DNA of 64,000 bases. It comes from Erigeron canadensis (Eukaryota; Streptophyta; Magnoliopsida; Asterales; Asteraceae). Both the position numbers and the translations under genes were made by a program. The notes below the pieces were generated by a model that was not told the DNA's origin, ran no database searches, and was given only the letters and a program-made list of their open reading frames with translations. The stretch is from NCBI RefSeq assembly GCF_010389155.1, contig NC_057767.1, forward strand, positions 27,809,295 to 27,873,294, given 5' to 3'. How positions within the stretch are numbered: the first letter of the stretch is position 1; the number at the start of each line of letters is the position of its first letter. Of this stretch, positions 51,677 to 64,000 are shown one piece after another.

Positions 51677-53641
51677 TTAGTAACCATCATCGTTTTTTTC
51701 ATTTATCTCCTCCTCAGCATCCCTTTCTAATTCTTCTCCTTCTTCTCCATTCAAATCTTCCTCTTCACTGACTTCGTCTTCTAACTGTTGTACTTGCACA
51801 TGTTCCATATCTCCTATATCATCAACTAACGATACAATTTCATCATGTTCAGTGACAACGAAAGGTACTGAAATGTTATCTTCTTGGTAAGCCAGCTTAA
51901 TTGGTTGAGATGGAGCAACAATAGTACTCCTTGCTTTCGTTTTGCACACTGCCCACCGGTCAGCCTTATTTCTCCGCATACTAGGGTAACGAATAGAGTA
52001 TACTTGTTGTGCTTGGTGTGCCATAATAAACGAGTCATATTTCAATAGCTTCCTCTTGTGGTTGATATCAACAATCCCAAAGTCACTATGTATTTTCCAA
52101 CCTCGATTTTTAATGGGGTCAAACCATTCACACTTAAAAATTGCAATTGTATTCAGTTGGGAGCAACCCTTATAATCTAGTTCAATGATATCTATCAAGC
52201 GACCGTAGTACTCTCCTTCTTCACCGATAACACAAACATCGGTGTTTGTAGTTTTTCGACCAAAACTACGAGATAGTGTGTGAAAATTAAATCCTTTCAC
52301 ATAATACATATTCCATGTTCTTACAGATTGACCGGGACCAATTGCAAGATTTATAATGTTATCATTGACCATGTGAGAATTTAATGGATTTAGGACCTGA
52401 AAATGAACAAATTAATTACGAAGATGTTAAAAAGTAGATAATTAGAAACTACATGTCATAAAACAACTAGCTAACTCTTACATAATCTTTTAGCCAACCT
52501 GCAAATCTCTTTTCTGTAAAATCATTCAATTGCCCACTTGTTATATTTGGGTATTCTGTTTTTAACTCAGCTTCAAAACTCCTAAAAAAAGTGATACACG
52601 TTAGTATTTATAACCCAATCATTTATCTTAACCATTGAAAACTATATAAAGGAAAGGTCACATACTTGAAAAAAGGTTGAATTTCCTCACAATTTTGAAG
52701 AACATAAAAGATTGCAACTCTCAACTCATCATCATCTAAGTAACGATGTTTGAAACCACCTGAAGGCCTTCCAGGGTGCTTAAAAATTGATAATCTATTT
52801 TGACTTGAACTAACATCGGGCCTGTCATTGTTTCGACCAACTCCCGTCAAGTTGGTTTGAACATGTGCTTCAATATAATGTGAGCAGAAGTTTGAGATTT
52901 CTTCTATAATGTAAGCTTCACATATTGAACTCTCAACTCGAGCTTTATTTTTTATCTTCTTCTTTAAATGGTACAAATATCTTAAAAATTCAATAACATC
53001 ATTATTGACATTTTTATAATCCTCTTAAGAAGAAAATTAGAAGAAATGACATGCAAGATGGAATCTTAAAGCAATCAATTAGGAAAGTCTCAAATTCAAC
53101 TCACTGTTCAGTTTGTGGTTTAAAACGAATATTAGTATTAATATATACTTACTGTTTGTACTGATATCTTGTTAGTATTAATATATATTGTATTGATCTA
53201 TCTAAGTAAATATCATAAAAATACACTTACTGTTTAAACTGATATATTTACATTACAAACTGGATGAAGTCCGTACCTTTCAAAAGGATACATCCATCGG
53301 TACTGAACTGGACCCCCAACTCTTGCTTCATAGGATAAATGAACTAGTAAGTGCTCTATGTGATCAAAAAATCCAGGGGGAAATATCTTCTCTAGTTTAC
53401 ACAATGACACCACAATATTTTCCTCCATCTTCTTTAATTGTTCTACTTGCAATGTAGTCGAACACAAATCTCTAAAAAAAAGGCTCACTTCTGTCATTGC
53501 CTTCCATATAGGTTCTGGCAACATTTCTCTAAATGCAATTGGTAACAATCTTTCCATAAAGACATGACAATCATGGCTCTTCATGCCAGACATTTTACAT
53601 TTCTCTATATCTACACACCTAGACAAATTAGAGGCATACCC
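51677..53641 (-). pseudogene. CACTA TNP2-like transposase, C-terminal half only
   Basis: Exons: about 53641-53277, 52980-52666, 52581-52482 and 52396-51677, all with GT-AG ends and consistent phase. Exon 1 reads GYASNLSRCVDIEKCKMSGM, then SHDCHVFMERLLP and LLVHLSYEARVGGPVQYRWM (DUF4218). Exon 2 starts YLYHLKKKIKNKARVE; exon 3 gives TSGQLNDFTEKRFAGWLKDY. Exon 4 has VRTWNMYYVKGFNFHT, EEGEYYGRLIDIIEL and VYSIRYPSM (DUF4216), and an acidic tail ending at 51677. The N-terminal catalytic part (Transposase_21) is missing, so it cannot be active alone. I see no stop or frameshift in the remaining half: the truncation is recent compared with the decay of the neighbouring MULE. Confidence 0.85.
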
Positions 53642-53693
53642 GGATTAACTTATAAACGCTTTACAAATTAACTGAATTATAAGTTAATCCGGG
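53639..53693. repeat. Perfect 17 bp hairpin at the CACTA break
   Basis: CCCGGATTAACTTATAA (53639-53655) and its exact reverse complement TTATAAGTTAATCCGGG (53677-53693) are separated by 21 bases. The left arm overlaps the last TNP2-like codons, so the hairpin sits on the breakpoint. Confidence 0.9.
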
Positions 53694-55899
53694 TTAAACC
53701 TGAGGTGATTAGCTAGTATGACATATATATCAGTATTATGAGCGTAAAGCATATATATACTCTTGCAAAAGTACAAAGTACATTTTTTTTTGGAAATTTT
53801 TTTACTTTAAATAATTTATTTTCTAACTGTTATCTTATACATGGATCACTCAAAGTACATGAATGTTTAAGATAGAATTAAAAAAAATCTCTTGTTTAAT
53901 CAACTCCATAAATGTAAAGAGTAAGATTCCAACTATGATGTGAAGTCAATATTTCCTTTTTTTTGGGTTCAAAGACCTTACCATAATTTATTAGAGATTT
54001 AAAATATGTTTTTTTTTCTTCGACTGCCAAAGAACTTCTGAAGTTATTGAGAAAACATTGTTTTCTCGATTGTTTATAATATGTTAAGCATTATTAGTTT
54101 TAAACAAGTGGAATAAATAAAAAGGCAGTCAAATCATATTGGTAGAAAAACATGTAAACAAAGTTCCTTAATTATACAAAGATATGTATATATTGATTTG
54201 TAGTTCTAGACTTCTAGCAATAACTCACCATAGAATTATTGAAACCAAAAAAGAATAATATTATTGTTATATTATTACAAGCTGGTTTAAACAAATTCTA
54301 CATTGAACAGATAATATAAACAAATGTTAAATTGCAAATTATTTAGAAAGGAAGAATGCATAAAGAAAAATAAATTATTAGTACGGAAGGAAGTATGATT
54401 TGAAGGGGGAGAAAGGACGGCATAATTTGAAGGAAAAGGTTTAAAACCGTCTAAAAGTGACAACGATATGTAACGACCAACTTTGGCCCCCCATCTTCTC
54501 TTTTTACCTTTTTCATGGTAAAAATCAACAAATATTATACAAACTGAGAAAACTTGTCAATATAATGATACAAGATCAAACTTGTAAGATATTTAGATTT
54601 TTTAAAAGGGGCGAGAGTTTGTTTCTTGTTAACCCATTCAAAAGGATAATTTCGGGTATTTTCATGGATGTCTACTCAACGCTATATGTAATGATATCTG
54701 ATTAAAAAACCAACTAACCGATCTTAATCGGCTGTGAAAAGATGTTTTATTTGATAACTATGGTCCGGGGAAAAAAGAAAATAGAGGAAAATATGAATGA
54801 ATTATTTTTATATTTATATCTTATCTTATTATATTATAAAACATTTTGGGTCGTTTATTTATAGTGGTCTTAAAATTCAAATTTGACCTAAATGTCCTTA
54901 ACGTATCAACATCTCTAACAACTAAAACACATTGTCTACCAAAAATAACTATATTATCATATTTTACATCAATAATCTATATCTCGCTCCCGCTACAACC
55001 ACACCGCCATTGCCACCTCCCCTGCTTCGGCTCACGCGAGCATCTATCTAATTTGTAAAGGTTGATTAACTATTACTGTCTTTAGGAAAATATTGATTAA
55101 AATAATTGTAAGTTTATTAATTCCAAATGGTTCGGAGATTATGATTGTAAGTTTGTTGTGGCATATGGAAAGCTCCACTTGATACCGTACACCATAAGTC
55201 CGGCTATTTCATATCATTTGTTTGTCACAACATCACAAATGGCTTTATTTGACAACCTTTTTTAATTATTCTATTAATTCCTTACCAACGCCTACACAAT
55301 TATATCCAAACATATCTTTTCAATAAACAATATGGAACATAAACGATGTGTTTATCTCAATGTGAAAATACAACAGATTTGTCTCTTATACGTATATTAT
55401 TATTGATTATTCATTATTCCACTCAATTTAAACAGTGGGTAAAGTTTTGTACAGCTATTCGCATACAAATTGTGTACATTAATAAACTGGAACAAATTAA
55501 AAAATTCACATTTTTAAGAAATATATTCACACAAATAATTGTATTTGTATGCATTTTTAAGTGTGGCGATCAATTACAAGTAAAATTTTCACACAAGATG
55601 AGTGCAAAGAAATTTTGTGGTTTGCATTTTAAAATCCACACAAATACAGAAATTGTACATAGTTATTAGTATGAGTCCCTTTTTGCACACGGTTAAACTA
55701 CCCATCCGTGATATGAGCCCAAGTAATTGCTTTGGCTGGCTTTCGCGTTTGCAAGTGTTGATGAAATTCAAGATTATTTTAGAAGTGATTTGCTCTACAT
55801 GATGGTACAGTATGGAAGTATCAAAATAATGTTGTTATCAAAGATAGCATGTCGTCTAGTATCGATGTTTTTAACGAGATAGCGTTTATTCTTGATTAT
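53694..55899. other. Intergenic, no gene seen
   Basis: About 2.2 kb, AT-rich. A GC-richer patch at 54985-55035 ends in GCATCTATCTAA before T and could be a worn Helitron 3' end, but no matching 5' end was found. Confidence 0.5.
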
Positions 55900-55978
55900 G
55901 GTCAAGCCAAACTATTTTTTTACTAAGACATTTGTCTTAGTAGAAAATGTCTTAGTAGAATAATAGTTTGGTTTGGCC
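55900..55978. repeat. 79-base near-perfect foldback
   Basis: Arms GGTCAAGCCAAACTATT and ACTAAGACA pair with TGTCTTAGT and AATAGTTTGGTTTGGCC across a loop that itself contains TGTCTTAGTAG. No TSD seen. It could be a MITE or a source of hairpin small RNA. Confidence 0.6.
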
Positions 55979-56523
55979 ACGATGATCTGTCATAAACATC
56001 AATTGTACTTTTTTTTTTACGTCTTTCGGGCTTTGTTGAAAGCCTTTTATTAATTTAATTTGCTGTTAAAAAATGTGTAAATAGATGGTTCACATTTTCT
56101 TAAAAAGTACAACATTTCTAGCTTAGCTATTATTTGTTGTAGCAAATATGAAAAAAGTGATGGTGGGGAGAAAAAGGTCAATTTGGACATCATATAGTAA
56201 CAAACACTATGGAATACAATGCTAAATGTACCTTCAAAAACTCTGTTTCACACACGGAGAAAATCTTCAATGATGCGATACATGCAATTTACTCAGGACC
56301 ATTTCTTTCCTTTCTATATATCTGAACTAATACACGGAAACTATAATAATTCAACAACATATGTGCTAAATAAAACATTAAAACATTTTAGTACTACTTT
56401 ACAAAAAAAACATTTTATTACGAGTCAATTAGACCACTAGTTAAATAATTTGTAAGTAATAAATAGTGTATATAAAGGTGAGGGTGTGATTGTCAACTTA
56501 ACGAGTTACTAATTAAACAATGA
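55979..56523. other. AT-rich spacer
   Basis: No gene or repeat ends recognised. Confidence 0.5.
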
Positions 56524-57009
56524 CTAGAGAGATGCCTGCGCGTTGCAGCGGCATTTGTGGAAAAAGAAAGACGGTTAAATGTGGGGTATCATGAATAAAA
56601 AACAATAAGCTGTATTGAATAGAAATACACGTGACGCGACTAATAATTTTAATCGAATATAAAAATTAAACTGAGATCTTGTCTTTTACATCAACTAACC
56701 CTTATCAAATCAGCGTTATAAAGATTAAAATAAAATTGAAAAAAAAACTACTTTCATCTACATGACTATACATAGTGAACAACCTGCAAACATCAACATA
56801 CCACAATATCCATTACCTAAACACACAAACATCTCTATTCCAAAAAATGAATGATAGAAACGTAGATGAATAAGATTTTTTTAAGGGTATTTTAAGAAGT
56901 TCATAAATAAAGTGTTTGGGAAAGTGTAAATTATAAGGGTAAAATAGAAAATTTAAAGGTAGAGTGTTTAATTTGGAGAGGGGTAGTTTGTTTATATAGA
57001 GAGTATAGA
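56524..57009 (-). mobile_element. Mini-Helitron (486 bp)
   Basis: The minus strand starts TCTATACTCTCTATATAAAC after a host A (57010) and ends with a GCCGCTGC-AAC-GCGCAGGC hairpin (one mismatch), then ATCTCTCTAG before a host T (56523). Non-coding. Confidence 0.7.
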
Positions 57010-57291
57010 TAACACCAAAATGTCACTTTTTTCTATTTACTAAGGTGAACTAAAATCACAATATCTAACTCTTATAATTTTTAAATAACTACACTGCTCC
57101 TTAATTTTTACATTGATAATGTTTACATTAAAAACCACACCGCTACTGTCGCCGCCGTCACTACATCGCTGCATTGCGCGAATATATAACTGAGTGTTTA
57201 TAATTCTTAATTATGAAAAACGATAATACATATTTCAATTAATCTTAAGCATTCTTTTCTATACTATTACAATGTACACTTATGACATTGT

Positions 57292-57426
57292 AAGGGAAAG
57301 TGATATCCCCACAACAAAAGTTAGCCATTCACAACATATGTATATATTCTGCTGCACAGTATACAATTGTAAAAAGCAATTATTGTTATGAATGACTAAT
57401 TTGTGTTGTGGGGATATCACTTCCCA
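57292..57426. mobile_element. MITE with 42 bp terminal inverted repeats
   Basis: Left GGGAAAGTGATATCCCCACA and, on the other strand from the right, GGGAAGTGATATCCCCACAA; the similarity continues through AGTCATTCA to about 42 bases per arm. The arms are nearly the whole 135-base element. TSD not clear, so superfamily not assigned. Confidence 0.75.
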
Positions 57427-57429
57427 ATT

Positions 57430-58320
57430 GCAAAAACTATATACTTTATTGGATTTACAATATATATATATATTATATTTTTGATGAGTATGTATATAAT
57501 TGAAATTTAAAAATTTAACTTATATTTTTGATGAGTATGTAAATAATTGAAAATATTATTATGCATAAACCCATATATTATAAAACATTTGTTAAAATTA
57601 TTTTAACTTACCAGATGTATATACATTTCGCTAAATTCTAGTATGTCACATAAATAATGATTAAAAATATTGTTTGCTATTTGTTTAGTTATATAATATT
57701 TTAATTCATAGTCATTTAGCATATTATAGAATTCATCTAACAAAAGTTCTAAAAACAAAATTATATTAAATGATTATAATATTTATTTGTAAAACATAAT
57801 ACTTTTCATTTGTTTGTATAAAAAGGAAAAGAAAACAGAACCACCCATTATCATTTTTCTCATAGTTTTAAGTATCAATAACTTGACAGTGTTTGAGAGG
57901 TATGTTAAGATGTATACAAACTTTAACCTTAAATAGGTAGAGAGACTGTTTTCAAATTCTACATAAATGATAGAAAAAAATCTCCGACTTTAGCATGAGA
58001 TGATGATCGAACATCTGACCTTGATATCGAATAATGTATGTAATTAATTAAAAGTGTTGCAAATATATTTTAGAAACTACGAAGTTTGTAGTGTAAAATA
58101 TTAATACATTAAAAGTAGAATATAATAGTCTCGTATATCCCAAATATTTACCTTTTCAATAATGCGGTTATAATAATTTGTATATAGGATTATAGATAGA
58201 TATTTGGGATGAAGTTTAATTTTGTTTGCCGGTCACTCTCTATACAGCTTGTTTTACATTTTAAATCTTCCCAATTGTCATCACTTGCACTAAACAAATC
58301 TCTCAATTCCTTGATGAATT
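57430..58320. other. Upstream region of VQ gene
   Basis: AT-rich, with two copies of TATTTTTGATGAGTATGTA near 57475 and 57525. No other feature. Confidence 0.5.
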
Positions 58321-58324
58321 AAAA

Positions 58325-58344
58325 TATAAAACCCTATAAAACCC
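58325..58344 (+). promoter_or_regulatory. TATA region of VQ gene
   Basis: Two TATAAAAC-type boxes about 93-112 bases before the ATG, followed by a C/T- and then A/C-rich 5' leader typical of plant genes. Confidence 0.5.
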
Positions 58345-58436
58345 CCCTCCATATTCTTCCAACCTTCTTCCTCTAAAAACAACTTACACCATCCCCACCT
58401 TCCTTCCACTCTCCAAAAAAACAACACACAAACACA

Positions 58437-58946
58437 ATGTGTACCATGGAAGACATGATGATCAACAACAAACAACAAACATGTTCCACAACCACAAAAC
58501 CACTCACCATGCACAACAACTCTCACATCATCTCCAAAACTAAACCCAAGATTCGCATAATTCACATATTTGCACCCGAGGTCATCAAAACGGACGTCGC
58601 GAATTTTAGGGAATTGGTTCAAAGACTAACCGGGAAACCGGTTGAAGAAAAGAAAAAATTGAAAACAAGAAAAGAGTCTCATAAAAGAAGTAGTTTTTCA
58701 CAAGGTGGTTTGGAAGTGAGGGAGAAGATCAAAGGGGAAGAGGACATATGGGTTGGAGCTAATTCGGGTGGTGGGTTTTTGGGCGGGTTTGGTGATCTTG
58801 ATGGGTTCATGCAAGAGTTTAATAACCATCATACCCATGGGTTTGCACCGGTTTTACCAAATAATCTTGATGCACCTAATTTTGTGAATTCTCATTTGGA
58901 GTATGGATTTGGGGAAAGATCATTGAACTTGCCTGCCTACAGCTGA
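58437..58946 (+). CDS. VQ motif-containing protein
   Basis: Single exon, 169 residues. The motif FRELVQRLTG (57-66) matches the VQ core FxxxVQxLTG, preceded by a basic IRIIHIFAPEVIKTDV block (39-54) and followed by a Lys/Arg-rich stretch (about 71-85) that may be a nuclear signal. The C-terminal half is Gly/Asn/Phe-rich (GGGFLGGFGDLDGFMQEF, about 111-128). VQ proteins are nuclear partners of WRKY factors, and some of MAP kinases, in defence and development. The IHIFAPE sequence before the motif is shared with the VQ8/VQ17/VQ18/VQ25-type subgroup as I recall it. The first ATG (58437) is chosen; a second in-frame ATG at 58446 is equally usable. Typical of intronless VQ genes. Confidence 0.92.
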   Translation: MCTMEDMMINNKQQTCSTTTKPLTMHNNSHIISKTKPKIRIIHIFAPEVIKTDVANFRELVQRLTGKPVEEKKKLKTRKESHKRSSFSQGGLEVREKIKGEEDIWVGANSGGGFLGGFGDLDGFMQEFNNHHTHGFAPVLPNNLDAPNFVNSHLEYGFGERSLNLPAYS

Positions 58947-61900
58947 TTAATTTTGTTGATGATCAAGTTTTCTAATTTGGGGTTTTAGGTTTATCAATTA
59001 TGATGATGATGATGATTCTAGTCTTGATTCATGGCTAATTAATTTGATTAATTATATTTGTTTATGGTGTTATAATTAGTCATTGATTATTTGACTTGAT
59101 CTCTTTCCCAACCTTGGTTATATGGGTGGGTAAAGGAGTAAATCTTTTAATTTTTGTAGTTTGATTTGAGACTTGTTAATTTCTAACAAGATCATGTGTA
59201 TAAAGTTGCTCTTTGTCGATTTATGGATGGATATATACTAACAGATTGATCTTTAACATTTAATTAACAGGATATGACATTTTTTTAAAAGATATTAATT
59301 TATTTATGTTAGAAGTTGTATTGTCATAATCAAGCTCTCCATTTGGAGGTCTTACAAGTAATGTCATATATTTAATATTTTATTTTTTGGATAAGACTTA
59401 TAAACCATATCTAAAATTATTGTTACCATTTATGGTTTATTTGTTAAAGATCGTTTTTGATATATCAGGACAAAGTATATATATAACAGATTATGAGTTA
59501 TATGTTATTCCAAGTTCTGACATAACTTTAACAGTTTGAATTTGAACTTTAGATAATTAGTATGTTTGTTTATCTGTTATGTAGATTCCTGACACAATAG
59601 TTTTCACAAGACATGACTTGACTTTGAAATCAATATCTCTGAGTAAAATACTAAAATGCCTATCAAACGCCATTCTGGTAAGATGGATGTGGGCCGGTTA
59701 ATTGAGCCTCTTATAATCGATTTGTTATCAGCTTGAGACGGGTAGTCACGTCCTTAATTCAAGACACCCATTAGTTGTATATTAAGAGAAATTATATTTA
59801 AGTTCCAATTTGTCCATAGTCTTTGGCTTCTTGGGGGTCATTGGTTTTTTCTTGGTGTCTCTTTCATCTTTACTCTATATCTCACTAATGTATTTTTAAT
59901 TTGTCGAATGTTCACATTTGATGTTGGTTGAAATAATAAAATGGGTAGATCAACTTTAGTTAAATCTAATAGTCAACACTTTTTCTAACAATTCTTACTC
60001 AAACAAGTGTATTAAAAATGATATATGCGTAGGAAGGTTTTACTTATGGAAACATATTGTCTGTACATTAGATATATATAATGTTAGCTTTTATGCTAAT
60101 TAAGTGTATATCATCCCACAAGTTCTCGTGGTCTATAAGGGACAGTATTAAAATTTTTTTCCAAAAGAGGCAAATTAGTGGGAAGAAATTTTTGCTAAAG
60201 AGAGCAAAGTTTGACAATTCATGAAAAAAAAAATTAATTTCTAGAGGGTAGTGAACCACGATGCCTCGGTACCGCCTTTGGTGGTCGATATCACTCAAAG
60301 AAAGTAAAAATAGGTCGAAGCTGATGCACCCGTCACTTTGGTTTTGCTTTCTTCAAATCATTTCGCTATTACATGTTTTTAAAATGAAGTAATGAATGCT
60401 ATCAAATGATGATGTATATAGATAAATTATGCAAAATTGCAAATGGGAAAATAGTGTTATTACTTTTCTTGCAAGAATTATTCAAAATTTAGTATAAATT
60501 TACTGTATGTAGTCAAAGAATCAACATATAAGCTTACAAGGATTACCAAATTTCAAACCTACTATGGTTGTACAATATTGTCAAAAGTAAGCAATGTTCA
60601 ATGTTTAGAGATTGCATCAAGTTTTGTGGACTAACGAAAATAAAAACTCCAATATTTAGTGAAAAAACGTTTGATTATAAATTACGTCTCCATTTTATAT
60701 AGTAGAAAATATTATTATATATATTATTAAGCCAAATCACGCCATTGATACATTATTATATGATTAAACGATTAACAGGGTAGCTTTTGATTGTTTTCTA
60801 AAATTTATACTAGTATATCCTTACAAGAGGTCTATGGTAGGAACATCGTTAAGTAAACAAATTCATGGTGAACAGAGAAGGGATCAAAATGGTCAAGTGG
60901 ACGTCCAAATTTTGCCATATACATCTGAGTCAAAAACTAACCTTGTCCGACTAACTAGAAAACCTCATATATTTATAATTTATTACGTACTATAATAGTA
61001 TTTGAATTTTAAATACATATACTAAACACATTTAGAAGTGAGTACTTTATATTATAGATTGAGTATTAGTTGTTAATTACATTTTCTAATGTCAAGACTT
61101 CGTGTATATTTAATAAGCCAAACCAATTGATGCTACACTTGGCCCTTGGGTTGTTGTTAAGGTTCATACATTTACTTGGATCAATTGGATTTATTTGCTT
61201 AATTAATATGTTCCTCTCAAACTTAATCCAATTAGACTTAATTGTAATTATCTTTGTATATACTCCTAACACCTTGCAAGGTTAATGGATCATGTACATG
61301 ACATCTCCTCCCATTGATTAAGTGACAAATTTGTTAAAACAATGATGACCTCCGAAGTATATGTTTCTCAAACTACATAGGTTCAAATCAATCAAGACAC
61401 CTATAATTAGCCAAAAGTATCATATGGAAGGAGATTGGTAGCAAATAATTTGCAACTATATAGTATATACAACAAATACAAATATAAATGCAAATACAAA
61501 TACAAAATATACACAAATATAATATATTACATTACAGAATGTACAATTGTGATAAATGTTATACAAACACAAATATAATGCTATCATTGCATACATTTTT
61601 TTTTAACAACAAACATTACAACTACATACTCCAACTAATCCTACATATATAACTTTTCTTTCTATTCGTTTATCCGGAAAATGAGAAAGATGGATTTTAA
61701 AACAGAGACTATCATTAATCATCCCTCTTAAAATAAGTTCTAGAATACAATGTTTCTCTAAAATCTTCCATTTTCTTCTTCTACTCTTTGAATAAAAAAT
61801 CGGTAGGATATAAAACAAGAAGGAAAAAGTTTGTAAAAGGTAGGTGGGACGCCTAAGTAAATAATGTTTTGTTCGACGTTTTGACTTTTTGCTATTAGTT

Positions 61901-64000
61901 TGGTGGTTTATGGCAGTTCTTTTTTGATTTAACGACTTTCTTTAGTTTATTTTAACTTGAATATTCTGAAGTATTTCAAGTATAAACCTGAACTTTATTT
62001 TAAATTTATTTAAAGAAACATGAAATTTTCATTCACACCACCAAAACTTGAATTCAAAAGGCTTGTACAAATTGGAACCCATTACATGAGACATGTGTGA
62101 ATGGGCCCAAAAATATACAGATAAATCTCGCAACCACACACGAACATATGTATCGACAAACATTTGCACACACTTAATTATCAATGCAGTATATTACAGT
62201 AGTATAAATTTGCTTCGTTAACATTTTCTTATTTCTGATTTCCGCCATTTTTACATTATTTTTTCTTTTTACATTATGAAAGACCAAAAACATGTCTTTC
62301 CAGCCCGTATATAATTTGATTATATGTTCATTTTATTTGCGTTTATGAACTTAACGATTCTTATAATCAACCAATATATATAACTCTAAATTTTATTAAC
62401 GTTGTCTTTTAGTTTGTTACATAACTTATACAATTCAAGGTTTGAATTGTTTAGATGTATGATCTTTCCGTTTCTATACATCAAAATTTATAATACTTTG
62501 TGTATTTGTTTTTTTTATTGATTTATATAACTTATAACACGAGGTATTAATTGAACCATTTATTTTTGTTAAAGACTAAAATTGAAAAACAGAAATTTAA
62601 CCCTGCCTTAGTTATATTGGTTGATTACGTGTTCAGTTTATTTCCGTCGATGAACTTCACGATTCTTATTTAAATCGACAATTATTATCATTCAAAAATA
62701 TTACTCGATCATATTTTAGTGTAATGTTTTAGACATGTAAGATTATACGCTTTAAAGTCAATGACTATGTCTGTTACCTTTGTTCTGTTTTATTGCGATT
62801 TCAAGGTTTATTAATAAATTTATTACGAGTAATTTTTTTATTGGGTTTACTTCATTAGTTTGTTTGATTGCAACTTGATTAGATTATACTTAATTAATTA
62901 GTTAATTACCATACGAATACTTTTTAATTAGAAAAAAAAAAAAGAGAGAGACAAGAACAAATAATAGCTTTTTAAAAAAGTCGGTATCATGGGTCAATAA
63001 TGTTTGACCATTTAAAAAAAGTCGGTAACAAGTCAAGTCGATGAATTTCTATTTACATTAGATGGATATTTGATAAGTTATTTATTTTAATTAACAGATA
63101 CTGTATTAAATATTAGAAATTTATTTCGTTATAATTTACTTTTTGTTAGAGTATTACGAAGTAAAATAAAGGTCTTGTGTCTGATGTTGTAGCTAGCATT
63201 TTTAGATAATAAAAATGATAACAATGTATAATGAAAAGTTTAGATTTTAATAAAGATTGAAATAAAAAATCTTCCGTACCTTGTTTGGTGTTGATAAGAT
63301 TCCAAGAAATTGAAATAAATCTAAAAGTTAGTTGGTTACGAAAATAGTAATCAATAGTGTGAATTGAAAGTTAATCGTTGTCCATCAATAATTTTTGTAA
63401 CAATTTGTTATTGTTTATACATAAGTGGAAAGAAAGGTCAAATTATAATAACATGCTTATATTTTTCTATATGTACCGGAGGTTGGTGATTTTTTCGACC
63501 CCTTCAACATGTCGTGTCATTGTCGAACATCTTAGCTCTACAAGATTTGCAACCACTAACTCTAATGACATTATATATAGTTTTAAATGTTAGAACGAGT
63601 AGACTAACATGTAGGTAAGGGCTTTAGCGAAGCTTAAAAATATTATAAACGTACTTGTTGCTAAAAATTTATAGCAATGGGAGTTGACATACGTGTGACG
63701 ACTCTTGATTCATTTAGTCATTTACCATATTGAGCTTGATTCCAATGGTAAAATATGCAGTACCTACTTAGATAAAGCAGGGGAATTATGTAAAATTTAG
63801 GAGGGATTATGTAAAATTTAGGGAGGGTTTTGTATGTTTATCAAATTTAAAGGTTTAATATATAACTTTTTTAAACATGGCAATACCTAAGATAGGTAAA
63901 GCGGTGCAGTACGGATTATTGATTTGGAAAATGGTAGCTGTTATCATAGGCTTATCATCGAAATAAATGATATTAATGATTAGTTTATGATTCACTGACG
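58947..64000. other. Gene desert at the window end
   Basis: About 5 kb, AT-rich. The first few hundred bases are the VQ 3' UTR and flank. Short frames (for example 60068-60298 and 61603-61818, minus) have no family-like content. I found no clean transposon ends. Confidence 0.55.

Larger units (their letters stand above)
48092..53655 (-). mobile_element. CACTA (En/Spm) element, truncated at the TNP2 side
   Basis: The left end is CACTACAAGAAAAATGCC, the classical En/Spm terminus, followed by some 260 bases dense in GCGAC/GTCGC subterminal repeats. It carries a TNPA-like and a TNP2-like gene, both on the minus strand. The opposite terminus and the first half of TNP2 are absent. Similarity stops at about 53640, at a perfect 17 bp hairpin. 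Confidence 0.8.

Noticed and set aside
60068..60298. 76-codon minus-strand frame
   Set aside because: No homology recognised, AT-rich Phe/Leu/Ile composition typical of chance frames.

Overview
This is a gene-poor, AT-rich plant nuclear segment. Genes with spliceosomal GT-AG introns, plant-only families (VQ, DUF761, LTPG, LEA_1) and a dense load of plant transposon superfamilies mark it as an angiosperm. The PB1-like N-terminus on a Mutator-like transposase suggests Asteraceae, but that is recall of similar annotations, not a search result.

Five ordinary genes can be supported: a DUF761 'cotton fibre' protein (3629-4234, +); a two-exon alpha/beta hydrolase (9619-6265, -) with a 2.7 kb transposon-containing intron; a three-exon GPI-anchored lipid transfer protein (15408-17720, +); a two-exon group LEA_1 protein (19422-18524, -) with an ABRE and TATA box upstream; and a single-exon VQ-motif protein (58437-58946, +). 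They share no pathway. LTPG and LEA_1 are convergent neighbours.

The rest is mostly transposons, many delimited to the base by target-site duplications (TSDs). 7.6-14.8 kb: a hAT MITE, small Helitrons, a tRNA-derived SINE and a PIF/Harbinger MITE. 21.2-26.6 kb: a composite in which a CACTA element carrying an AAA-ATPase exon interrupts a hAT-type reading frame, all between inverted repeats of about 0.7 kb. 27.4-29.7 kb: a solo LTR with a perfect 5 bp TSD, inserted at an ATG. 30.7-37.7 kb: Helitrons, one hosting a Mutator-like foldback element, plus another hAT. 40.8-53.7 kb: three decayed autonomous-type DNA transposons side by side: PIF/Harbinger, a Mutator-like element (MULE) with a convergent GRF zinc-finger accessory gene, and a truncated CACTA with TNP2- and TNPA-like genes. 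59-64 kb holds nothing recognisable.

The most interesting item is the two-gene MULE at 42.4-47.6 kb. Its transposase is dead by at least six stops and two frameshifts. Its convergent partner, a 96-residue GRF zinc-finger protein with a C-terminal hydrophobic helix, is intact, an arrangement reminiscent of mudrA/mudrB in maize MuDR.
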